DNA of 12,252 bases, taken from NCBI GenBank assembly GCA_023434015.1, contig JAEYTM010000262.1, positions 1-12,252 of the forward strand, read 5' to 3'. The notes beneath the pieces are model-generated. The model was not told the origin of the DNA. It ran no database searches and saw nothing but the letters and a program-made list of their open reading frames with translations. Each line of letters begins with the position of its first letter. The stretch's first letter is position 1. The DNA comes from Pseudomonadota bacterium (GTDB taxonomy: Bacteria; Pseudomonadota; Alphaproteobacteria; Caulobacterales; Caulobacteraceae). Positions 6,135 through 12,210 of this stretch are shown in pieces. A program made the position numbers and the translations under genes.

Positions 6135-7946
6135 TCACCAGCCGCAGCGCTGCCCGCGGTTCTGCTGCGTCAGCCAGGCGTCCAAGGGCCGGAAATATTC
6201 GGCGATGGCGCTGGCGTCGGCGCCCCTGTCGCCGGTGAAGGCGTCGAGCGTCTCGGGCCAGGGCTTCGACTGGCCGGCCTCCATCATGGCGTTGAACTTC
6301 GCGCCCACGGCCTTGTCGCCATAGACCGAGCAGCGGTGCAGCGGCCCCTTCCAGCCGGCCTGACGGCAGGCGGCCCGATGGAACTGGAACTGGTAGATGC
6401 GGGCCAGGAAGTAGCGGGTGTAGGGCGTGTTTCCGGGGATGTGGTACTTCGCGCCCGGATCGAAGGCGTCGGCCGGCCGCTCGCCGGGCGGGGTGAGCCC
6501 CTGGTACTGCAGGCGCAGCTTCCACCAGTCGGTGTTGTAGGTCTCCGGCGTCGTCTGGCTGGAGAAGACCTGCCAGCGCCATCGGTCGATGAGCAGGCCG
6601 AACGGCAGGAAGGCGATCTTGTCGAGGGCGTTCTTCAGCAGGAAGGGAATGTCCTCCTCCGCCCCCGGCACGGTGTCCAGCAGACCGATCTGCTTCAGAT
6701 AGGTCGGGGTCACCGCCGACAGGGCGGCGAAGTCGCCGATCGCCTCGTGCACCCCATCGTTGGCCGACCCCTTGAACAGGAACGGCTGGGCCGAATAGGC
6801 GCGCTGGTAATAGTTGTGGCCCAGCTCGTGGTGGACGGTGACGAAGTCCTCCGCGTTGACGCGGGTGCACATCTTGATGCGGATGTCCTGCCTGTCGTCG
6901 AGGTTCCAGGCCGAGGCGTGGCAGACCACCTCCCGGTCCCGCGGCCGCACGATCAGGGAGCGTTCCCAGAAGGTCCGCGGCAACGGCGCGAAGCCGAGCG
7001 AGGAATAGAAGGCCTCGCCGGTCTTCACCATTTTCACAGGATCGTAGCCGCGGGCGACGAGCAGCTGGTCGAGGTCGTAGCTGGACCGGCCGCTCTTGGG
7101 GGCCACGACGTCGTAGATGTTGCCCCATTCCTGAGCCCACATATTGCCCAGGAGGTCGGCGCGGATCGGGCCGGTCTTCGGCTGGACCGCGTCGCCATAA
7201 GCCTCGTTCAGCCGGCTGCGCACATAGCAGTGCAGGTTCCGGTAGAAGGGCTCGACCTGTTTCCACAGCCGGTCGGTGTCGGCCGCGAAGGCGTCGGGCT
7301 CCATGTCGTAGTTGGAGCGCCACAGCGCCCCGGTGTCCTGGTAGCCGAGGCCGCGGGCGCCTTCGTTGGAGAGGGCCGCGAAGCGGGCGTAGTCGGCCTT
7401 CATCGGCGGGCTGACCGAATGCCACCCCTCCCATACCGCCTTCAGCTCGGCGGGGTCGCGGCTCTCGCGCATGACCTCCTCGGCGTCGTTGAGCGTCAGG
7501 GTCTTGCCGTTGTGAGTGAACTTGCCGGTGGAATAGGTGGAGTCGAGGCCGGTCAGCAGCCTGGCCAGTTCGTCCGCGGCGCCGGGGCGGTCGGGGGCCG
7601 GCGAGACCAGATAGAGCTTGAGCAGCCTGAGCTTGCGGGCGGTCACCGGATCGGCGGCGACGCCGTTGTACTTCGCCGCCTCCATGGCCAGGCGGGTGGC
7701 CAGCTGGTTCTGCTCGGAGGACGCCTTGGACTCCAGCCACTGGGTGTCGACAGTGATGAAGTTGGCGCGCACCCAGGCGGCGCGGGCGGCGTATTCGCTC
7801 ATGGCGGCGAGCTGGGTCTCGGCCTGTTCGACGAAGGCCTTCGCCTCCGCCGGCGTCGGCCGGGCCTGGGCGGGAGCTTGGGCCATCGCCGGGGCGGCGC
7901 ACAGCAGCAGGGCGACCGCGGACGCGGCCATCAGGGCGGATTTCAT
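6135..7946 (-). CDS. Secreted M2-family metallopeptidase (peptidyl-dipeptidase A, ACE-like)
   Basis: A 603-residue exported zinc dipeptidyl carboxypeptidase homologous to angiotensin-converting enzyme; it should remove C-terminal dipeptides from periplasmic or extracellular oligopeptides. The signal peptide ends at AMA|QA (residue ~23). The zinc site is H373-E374-L-G-H377, with E401 (EAIGD) as third ligand exactly 28 residues after the first histidine, as in human ACE. Substrate and chloride-site positions also match human testis ACE: K500, H502, Y509, R511 and Y512 in KYHIPGNTPYTRYF correspond to K511, H513, Y520, R522 and Y523. H343 sits in VVCHASAW. Cysteine pairs C342/C360 and C527/C539 match two ACE disulfides. 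It is a single-domain form that ends soon after the catalytic core. GAGGAA lies 9 bases before the ATG. It follows can on the same strand after 99 bp. The natural substrate is unknown. Confidence 0.95.
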   Translation of the reverse strand: MKSALMAASAVALLLCAAPAMAQAPAQARPTPAEAKAFVEQAETQLAAMSEYAARAAWVRANFITVDTQWLESKASSEQNQLATRLAMEAAKYNGVAADPVTARKLRLLKLYLVSPAPDRPGAADELARLLTGLDSTYSTGKFTHNGKTLTLNDAEEVMRESRDPAELKAVWEGWHSVSPPMKADYARFAALSNEGARGLGYQDTGALWRSNYDMEPDAFAADTDRLWKQVEPFYRNLHCYVRSRLNEAYGDAVQPKTGPIRADLLGNMWAQEWGNIYDVVAPKSGRSSYDLDQLLVARGYDPVKMVKTGEAFYSSLGFAPLPRTFWERSLIVRPRDREVVCHASAWNLDDRQDIRIKMCTRVNAEDFVTVHHELGHNYYQRAYSAQPFLFKGSANDGVHEAIGDFAALSAVTPTYLKQIGLLDTVPGAEEDIPFLLKNALDKIAFLPFGLLIDRWRWQVFSSQTTPETYNTDWWKLRLQYQGLTPPGERPADAFDPGAKYHIPGNTPYTRYFLARIYQFQFHRAACRQAGWKGPLHRCSVYGDKAVGAKFNAMMEAGQSKPWPETLDAFTGDRGADASAIAEYFRPLDAWLTQQNRGQRCGW

Positions 7947-7974
7947 GCGAGGGCGTTCCTCAAGCAGGTCGGAT

Positions 7975-7992
7975 GCGGCGAGCCTTCGCCGC
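7975..7992 (-). terminator. Hairpin downstream of can
   Basis: A perfect 7-bp stem GCGGCGA / TCGCCGC with a 4-base loop, about 53 bases past the can stop and 28 bases before the M2 peptidase start. There is no T-run on the minus strand. It may end or attenuate the upstream transcript, but a chance GC-rich stem is possible. Confidence 0.35.
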
Positions 7993-8045
7993 GGATGCCG
8001 AATGGGAGCGCGCCCCCGCGGACCACGTCAAGCGTCGCCGCAGCC

Positions 8046-8678
8046 TCAGGCCTTGTGCGCCGAGGCGTTCAGCTTTTCCAGCTCGTCGACCCCGGAGACG
8101 CTGACGTTGAGGTCGGTGACCAGGCCGTTGGCGATCGAATAGACCCAGCCGTGCACGCACACCGGCTGGCCGCGGCCCCAGGCGTCCTGCACGAAGACGT
8201 CGGAGGCGACGTTGCGCACCTGGCGGATGACGTTCAGTTCGACCAGCCGGTCCCAGCGTTCGCGCTCGCCCGGCAGGGCGTCCAGCTCATGACGGTGCTC
8301 TTGATGCACCTCGCGGATGGGATGGAGCCAGTGGTCCACCAGGCCGCGCCGCTTGCCGTCGACGGCCGCTGCGACGCCGCCGCAGCCATAGTGGCCGACG
8401 ACCATGATGTGCTTGACCTTGATCACGTCGATCGCGAACTGCAGCACGCTGAGGTAGTTGGCGTCCTGCGGCGGGGCGAGGTTGGCGACGTTGCGGTGGA
8501 CGAACAGTTCGCCCGGATCGAGATCGACGATCTCGTTGGCCGGGACCCGGCTGTCGGAGCAGCCGATCCATAGATATTCCGGAGCCTGCTGGCCTTCGAG
8601 CCGCTTGAAGAACCCGGGGTCAGCGGCCTCGATCCGCTGCGCCCAGGCCCGGTTGTTCGCCTTCAGTTGGTCGAGCAT
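8046..8678 (-). CDS. can: Beta-class carbonic anhydrase
   Basis: A 210-residue cytosolic zinc enzyme interconverting CO2 and bicarbonate, normally needed to supply bicarbonate to carboxylases at ambient CO2. The active-site set is complete: zinc ligands C40, H96 and C99, plus the D42/R44 dyad, seen in GCSDSRVPAN (39-48) and GHYGCGG (95-101). NVANLAPPQDANYLSVLQFA (64-83) closely resembles E. coli Can, which is about 220 residues. W37, R62 and Y180 appear to match the non-catalytic bicarbonate site of allosteric type II enzymes such as the Haemophilus protein, so pH and bicarbonate regulation is plausible. The frame continues 12 codons upstream to a TTG, but the ATG at 8678 starts the usual MLDQL N-terminus, with AGG seven bases before it and AGGAG further out. 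It lies 42 bp after the isomerase gene on the same strand, so co-transcription is likely. Confidence 0.95.
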   Translation of the reverse strand: MLDQLKANNRAWAQRIEAADPGFFKRLEGQQAPEYLWIGCSDSRVPANEIVDLDPGELFVHRNVANLAPPQDANYLSVLQFAIDVIKVKHIMVVGHYGCGGVAAAVDGKRRGLVDHWLHPIREVHQEHRHELDALPGERERWDRLVELNVIRQVRNVASDVFVQDAWGRGQPVCVHGWVYSIANGLVTDLNVSVSGVDELEKLNASAHKA

Positions 8679-8720
8679 GACTGCGCCTGTAGGCTCCTGC
8701 GCGGCGCTCCGCAACCCCGG

Positions 8721-9365
8721 CTAAAGCGGCCGGGCGTCCGGCTGCCGATCCGGATGGGCGGCGGCGAAAGCCGGGCGGCGGGCGGCATGGTCGGCGGCCG
8801 CCTGGATCGCCGGCCAGCGGGCGATATCCACTTCGTAGCGGCGCGCGGAATAGACCTGCGGGACCAGGCAGCAGTCGGCGAGGGTTGGCGCGTCGCCAAA
8901 GGCGAAGCCCGCGCCGTGGCGCGCGACCAGCGGCTCCAGGGCGTCGAAGCCGTCGCGGATCCAGCCCTGGATCCAGTCGAGGACGCCCGCCTTGTCGATC
9001 CCCATCTTGTCGAGCCGGCGGCCGACCCGGGTATTGTTCAGCGGATGGATGTCGCAGGCGATGATGCCGGCCATCTGGCGCACCGCGGCGCGGTCCAGCG
9101 GCGCGGCGGGCAGGATCGGCGGGTCGGGGTAGGCCTCGTCCAGCCACTCCAGGATCGCCAGGCTCTGGGTGAGCACCCGCCCGTCGTCCAGCACCAGGGC
9201 CGGGGTCAGGCCCTGCGGGTTAACCGCCCTGTAGGCCGGCTCCCGCTGCTGTCCGGCGACGAGATCGACGGGCGCATAGTCATAGGCGACGCCCTTCAGG
9301 GCCAGACCGATGCGGACCCGGTAAGGGGCGGTCGCGCGCCAGGCCGAATGCAGCACCAGGGTCAT
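8721..9365 (-). CDS. Zeta-class GST: maleylpyruvate/maleylacetoacetate isomerase
   Basis: A 214-residue glutathione-dependent cis-trans isomerase acting on a ring-cleavage product (maleylpyruvate or maleylacetoacetate). The N-terminal thioredoxin-fold domain (1-85) has YRVRIGLALKG at 15-25, NPQGLTPAL at 49-57 and the glutathione-binding QS at 67-68 (TQSLAILEWLDE). The all-helical C-terminal domain has ACDIHPLNNTRV (103-114) and GDAPTLADCCLVPQV (157-171), which resemble maleylpyruvate isomerase NagL more than human GSTZ1. One oddity: after Arg10, the active-site loop reads ATAPY where family members have S-S-C-S, S-T-S/A-S or S-G-T-S, so the usual first serine is alanine. The ATG overlaps the stop of the upstream hydrolase by one base (TGATG), implying translational coupling. 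The upstream in-frame extension to 9614 is rejected because it overlaps the hydrolase. maiA or nagL are both possible names. Confidence 0.9.
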   Translation of the reverse strand: MTLVLHSAWRATAPYRVRIGLALKGVAYDYAPVDLVAGQQREPAYRAVNPQGLTPALVLDDGRVLTQSLAILEWLDEAYPDPPILPAAPLDRAAVRQMAGIIACDIHPLNNTRVGRRLDKMGIDKAGVLDWIQGWIRDGFDALEPLVARHGAGFAFGDAPTLADCCLVPQVYSARRYEVDIARWPAIQAAADHAARRPAFAAAHPDRQPDARPL

Positions 9366-10045
9366 CAGGCGACCTCGAAGTCCAGCCGGCCGACCCCCTC
9401 GACCTCGCCGGCCACCCGGTCGCCGCGCGACAGCGGGCCGACCCCTTCGGGCGTGCCGGTGAAGATCAGGTCGCCGGGCGCCAGGCGCCACAGTTTCGAG
9501 GCCTCCGAGATCACCTCGGCGACGCTCCAGATCATCTCGGCCACGACGCCCTGCTGGCGGACCTCGCCGTTGACCGAGACGGCGATACGGCCCTGCGGCG
9601 GGGGCCCGCTCCAACGGCGGATGGCGGATACCGGCGCCGAGCCGTCAAACGCCTTGCCGGCCTCCCAGGGCTGGCCCTTGTCCTTGGCGGCGTTCTGCAG
9701 GTCGCGGCGGGTCAGGTCGACGCCGACGGCGTAGCCGAACACCAGGTCGAGGGCGCGCTCCGGCGAGACGTCGGCGCCGCCCCCGCTCAAGGCGGCGACC
9801 AGTTCGATCTCGTGGTGCAGGTTGGCGGTGCGCGGCGGATAGGCGACAGGTCCGCCGGGGGGAACGATGGCGTCGGCCGGCTTGGCGAAGAAGAACGGCG
9901 GGTCGCGCTCGTCGCCGCCCATCTCACGCCGGTGGGCCGCATAGTTGCGGCCGACGCAGAGGATGCGGCGCACCGGGAAGGCCGCGCCCTCCCCCTCGAC
10001 CGGGACGGCGACGACGGCGGGCGGATCGAACAGGAAGGCGGCCAT
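9365..10045 (-). CDS. Short FAH-family hydrolase, probably fumarylpyruvate hydrolase (NagK-like)
   Basis: A 226-residue cytosolic metal-dependent C-C bond hydrolase. With the coupled isomerase it would finish ring-fission catabolism, giving fumarate plus pyruvate from fumarylpyruvate, or plus acetoacetate from fumarylacetoacetate. VGRNYAAH at 31-38 and PPFFFAKPADAI at 49-60 are typical of the short FAHD1/NagK group. Metal ligands are E79 and E81 (HHEIELV) and D110 (GYAVGVDLTRRDLQ); K131 and TGTPEGVG (196-203) complete the site. It lacks the ~120-residue N-terminal domain of the long tyrosine-pathway FAH, and the RNYAAHxxEMG pattern fits fumarylpyruvate hydrolase best. The ATG at 10045 is preferred over an in-frame TTG two codons earlier. 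Shine-Dalgarno is weak (AGG, eight bases before). No ring-cleaving dioxygenase is in the window, so the pathway remains inference. Confidence 0.88.
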   Translation of the reverse strand: MAAFLFDPPAVVAVPVEGEGAAFPVRRILCVGRNYAAHRREMGGDERDPPFFFAKPADAIVPPGGPVAYPPRTANLHHEIELVAALSGGGADVSPERALDLVFGYAVGVDLTRRDLQNAAKDKGQPWEAGKAFDGSAPVSAIRRWSGPPPQGRIAVSVNGEVRQQGVVAEMIWSVAEVISEASKLWRLAPGDLIFTGTPEGVGPLSRGDRVAGEVEGVGRLDFEVA

Positions 10046-10273
10046 GACCAAGGCCTAACGCGGCGGCGATGCGATGGGAAGTTCCACCTCGGGCGCGCTT
10101 CCCGTGCGGCCCGCGACCTTTGCCGCGGACCGTACGTGGAAGCCGGGTCGCATGACGCGGGCGATGTCCCTAAGCCGCCGGTCCGGCTCCTGCGGCGGGC
10201 CGCAGGTCTCCCGCCGCTGCTTGTACAGAGCCGCCCGCCGACGGGGGAGGCGACCGCTTGTCTCAGGGGTGCG
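10046..10273. other. Intergenic region between kinase and FAH-family gene, with tandem hairpins
   Basis: This gap of 228 bases most likely contains the end of the kinase transcript and the promoter of the hydrolase-isomerase(-can) operon. Two hairpins lie back to back: AGCCG/CGGCT at 10173-10188 and CCTGCGG/CCGCAGG at 10189-10206 (7-bp stem, 4-base loop). No T-run follows either one. I see no convincing promoter box and no small gene. Confidence 0.45.
10189..10206 (-). terminator. Possible terminator hairpin after the kinase gene
   Basis: CCTGCGG-CGGG-CCGCAGG forms a perfect 7-bp stem, with a second weaker stem adjacent at 10173-10188. It lies 68 bases past the kinase stop on the minus strand. 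Absence of a U-tract keeps confidence low. Confidence 0.3.
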
Positions 10274-11689
10274 TCAGGACGTCCTCAGCAGATCGGCGAC
10301 GGCCGCCGCGACCTGGGTGACGTCGTAGGGTTTGCGGATCACCGGGGCGTCGAAACCGCCCGGGGCCCCGGCGGTCTCGCCATAGCCGGTGGCGAAGACG
10401 AACGGCACGCCGCGCCGCGTCAGCGCCTCGGCCACCGGTGAGACCGAACGGCCGTTGAGGTTGGCGTCGAGCACAGCCGCATCGATCGGCCGGTCGAGCA
10501 GGGCCATCGCCTCCTCCAGCTCGTAGGCCGGCCCGATGACCGCGGCGCCCGCCTCCAGGAGCCCGGTCTCCAGCTCCAGGGCCAGAAGGACGGCGTCCTC
10601 GACGATCAGCACCCGATAACCCTTCAGGTCGACCGGGCCGCTGGCGGCGATCACCGTCTCCACGGTGCGAGTCACGGGGGCGCTGGGGACGGTTTCGGGC
10701 CGAGGCGCGACGGCCTGGGCGCCGGCGGTCAGCCGGGCATGCAGGCCGGACGAGCGATATTCCACCGAAGTCTCGCCGTTGAGCTCCCGACCGGTGACCT
10801 GTTCCAGCAGGGTGGAGCCGAAGCCGCGGCGCGCGGGGGCGGCGACGATGGGGCCGCCGCTTTCGGTCCAGAGCAGCTCGAAGCCGCCGCCGGCGAGGCG
10901 GCGCCAGCGCACGTCGACCTGGCCGCGCTCCACCGACAGGGCCCCGAACTTCACGGCGTTGGTGGCCAGTTCGTGCAGGGCCAGCGACAGGGCGTTGGCG
11001 GCCCGTGGGGTCAGGAAGAGCTCCGGCCCCTCCCAGCGCGCCTGGCCCTGGGCCAGAGCGCCGAGTTCGGCGGCGGCCAGGTGCTCCACCGCCGCGCCGC
11101 GCCAGCGTGCGGCCGTCAGCAGTTCGTTGGCGGAGGCCATGGCCTTCAGCCGCCCGCCGAAAGTCTGCAGGAAGCTGTCGAGCGAGGTGGTGCGCTTGGC
11201 GGTCTGCAGGGCCAGGGCCTGGACCGCAGCGAGGACGTTCTTCACCCGGTGGTCCAGCTCGGCCATCAGCGTCTGGCGCTGCTCTTCCTCGAGCTTGCCG
11301 CGGGTGACGTCCTGCACGATGCCGGTGATGCACGTCGCCTGGCCGGCGGCATCGCGTTCGACCACCCCGGCGACGCGCACCCAGATGGTGCGGCCGTCGT
11401 CGGGCCGGATATGGCGGAAGGCCACCTCATAGGCGCCGCCGGCGGCGAGGTTCGCGGCTTGGCCGCGGCGATACTCCTCGAGGTCGTCGGGATGGATATG
11501 GCCGTCGAGCGAGCGGCCGGCCTGCGCCGCAGTCGCGCCGGCGGGCAGGCCGGTGATCGCCGCCATGCGCGGACTTATCACCAGCACGTCGCGTGAGAGG
11601 TCCCACTCGAACTCGCCGAGACCGGCGGCCTGAAGCGCAAGTTCCAGGCGATCACGGTCCAGACTGCGGGCCGGGTCAGGTGACGTCAT
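10274..11689 (-). CDS. HWE-family hybrid histidine kinase (PAS - HWE kinase - receiver)
   Basis: A 471-residue soluble sensor kinase with no membrane segment. Residues ~14-130 form a PAS domain (GEFEWDL at 25-31, HIHPDDL at 64-70, ending GIVQDVTRGK at 123-132). The HWE kinase core follows: phospho-acceptor H147 in ELDHRVKN, N-box H239-E-L-A-T-N244 and W274-T-E276. These supply the histidine and W-x-E that name the HWE family. A receiver domain (~358-470) has acidic pocket E364/D365, phospho-acceptor D408 (AVLDANLNG), T434 and K453 (RKPYD). Its FATGYG segment at 432-437 resembles the FATGUY motif of receivers tied to HWE/HisKA_2 stress signalling. The signal is unknown. The ATG at 11689 lacks a clear Shine-Dalgarno. 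It is divergent from an EcfG-type promoter region and upstream of the FAH-family gene. No DNA-binding output domain is present, so it probably signals by phosphotransfer. Confidence 0.92.
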   Translation of the reverse strand: MTSPDPARSLDRDRLELALQAAGLGEFEWDLSRDVLVISPRMAAITGLPAGATAAQAGRSLDGHIHPDDLEEYRRGQAANLAAGGAYEVAFRHIRPDDGRTIWVRVAGVVERDAAGQATCITGIVQDVTRGKLEEEQRQTLMAELDHRVKNVLAAVQALALQTAKRTTSLDSFLQTFGGRLKAMASANELLTAARWRGAAVEHLAAAELGALAQGQARWEGPELFLTPRAANALSLALHELATNAVKFGALSVERGQVDVRWRRLAGGGFELLWTESGGPIVAAPARRGFGSTLLEQVTGRELNGETSVEYRSSGLHARLTAGAQAVAPRPETVPSAPVTRTVETVIAASGPVDLKGYRVLIVEDAVLLALELETGLLEAGAAVIGPAYELEEAMALLDRPIDAAVLDANLNGRSVSPVAEALTRRGVPFVFATGYGETAGAPGGFDAPVIRKPYDVTQVAAAVADLLRTS

Positions 11690-11710
11690 GGGCGGAACAT
11701 AGGCCGCCGG

Positions 11711-11725
11711 GTCGCGCCGCGCGAC
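11711..11725. repeat. 15-bp palindrome upstream of the kinase gene
   Basis: GTCGCGC-C-GCGCGAC is a perfect odd palindrome with 7-bp arms. It lies 21 bases upstream of the kinase ATG and one base from the -35 element of the distal EcfG-like promoter on the other strand. It could be an operator, but about two such palindromes are expected by chance in DNA of this composition and length. Confidence 0.3.
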
Positions 11726-11726
11726 A

Positions 11727-11752
11727 GGAACCGTGCGTTTCGCGCGGGCGTT
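11727..11752 (+). promoter_or_regulatory. Distal EcfG-type promoter (GGAAC-N17-CGTT)
   Basis: GGAAC at 11727-11731 and CGTT at 11749-11752, spaced by 17 bases, matching the general-stress sigma factor EcfG consensus. The DUF883 ATG is 135 bases from the -10, implying a leader of roughly 125 bases. It is in the same direction as, and 53 bases inside, the stronger proximal site. Confidence 0.5.
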
Positions 11753-11804
11753 GCCCCCCTGAGGATGGGGCGTCCGTCGATGCCTCCGCTTTGCGCCGCA
11801 ATGC

Positions 11805-11829
11805 GGAACCCGCTAGCATATGCGACGTT
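11805..11829 (+). promoter_or_regulatory. Proximal EcfG-type promoter of the DUF883 gene (GGAAC-N16-CGTT)
   Basis: GGAAC at 11805-11809 and CGTT at 11826-11829, spaced by 16 bases. This is a perfect match to the EcfG (sigma-T in Caulobacter) consensus. The -10 is 57 bases before the DUF883 ATG, giving a leader of about 45-50 bases with a good ribosome binding site. It predicts induction by general stress through PhyR/NepR. Confidence 0.72.
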
Positions 11830-11839
11830 CAGGCTAGCG
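11811..11839. repeat. CGCTAGC inverted repeat straddling the EcfG -10 element
   Basis: CGCTAGC at 11811-11817 and its exact reverse complement GCTAGCG at 11833-11839 flank the CGTT of the proximal promoter. Centre-to-centre spacing is 22 bp, about two helical turns, as expected for a dimeric regulator bound on one DNA face. Confidence 0.45.
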
Positions 11840-11874
11840 ACCGCCCTGCAATCGGCCAGGGCCCCATTCCTTTC

Positions 11875-11879
11875 GGAGA
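11875..11879 (+). promoter_or_regulatory. Ribosome binding site of the DUF883 gene
   Basis: GGAGA seven bases before the ATG at 11887. It fixes this start over the long in-frame extension back to 11593, which would run antisense through the kinase 5' end and the promoter region. Confidence 0.75.
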
Positions 11880-11886
11880 CATCGAC

Positions 11887-12210
11887 ATGCCCGCCAACTC
11901 CGTTGACTACGCCGACGAAGCCAAGACCGCCGCCGCCAACGCCAGCGAAACGGCCAGCCGCCTCAGCGCCGAAGCTCAACGCACCTTCGCCGAAGCCCGC
12001 GGGCGTATCGAACAGGTCGTGCAGGAAGGCATGGAGCAGCTCCGCGCCCAGTCGCGCGCCTATGCCGACACCGCCGGCCAGCAGATCGACGAAGCCCAGC
12101 GCTACGTCACCGAACGCGTCAAGGAACGGCCTCTCGCCGCGACCGGCGCGGCCCTCGGCGTCGGCGTCCTGATCGGCCTGCTGCTGTCGGCCGGCCGCCG
12201 TTGTACCTGA
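11887..12210 (+). CDS. DUF883 (YqjD/ElaB-like) C-tail-anchored membrane protein
   Basis: A 107-residue protein. Residues 5-80 are a highly charged, alanine-rich amphipathic helix (YADEAKTAAANASETA near the start, IEQVVQEGMEQLRAQS at 41-56). ERPLAATGAALGVGVLIGLL at 80-99 is the hallmark DUF883 C-terminal hydrophobic helix with GxxxG spacing, followed by a short basic tail. E. coli relatives YqjD and ElaB are stationary-phase inner-membrane proteins, and YqjD binds ribosomes. A similar stress role is likely here because a perfect EcfG-type promoter lies upstream. GGAGA is seven bases before the ATG. The tail ends SAGRRCT, a little unlike the usual arginine-rich ending; a possible next gene overlaps its last ten bases. 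Family is confident, function inferred. Confidence 0.9.
   Translation: MPANSVDYADEAKTAAANASETASRLSAEAQRTFAEARGRIEQVVQEGMEQLRAQSRAYADTAGQQIDEAQRYVTERVKERPLAATGAALGVGVLIGLLLSAGRRCT

Noticed and set aside
6081..8573. An 830-codon plus-strand open frame antisense to the M2 peptidase and can genes
   Set aside because: It is a shadow caused by high GC: its product is rich in G, R, H, V and Q without domains, and the opposite strand encodes two proteins with complete active sites.
8679..8714. A 12-codon extension of carbonic anhydrase to a TTG start
   Set aside because: The family N-terminus fits the ATG at 8678, and TTG is a less likely start.
10057..10085. GGAAC and CGTT on the minus strand before the FAH-family gene, resembling an EcfG promoter
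   Set aside because: The spacer is 20 bases; EcfG promoters need about 16-17, so it is not called.
11593..11886. A long N-terminal extension of the DUF883 protein
   Set aside because: It would run antisense to the kinase 5' end and through the promoter boxes; GGAGA fixes the ATG at 11887.
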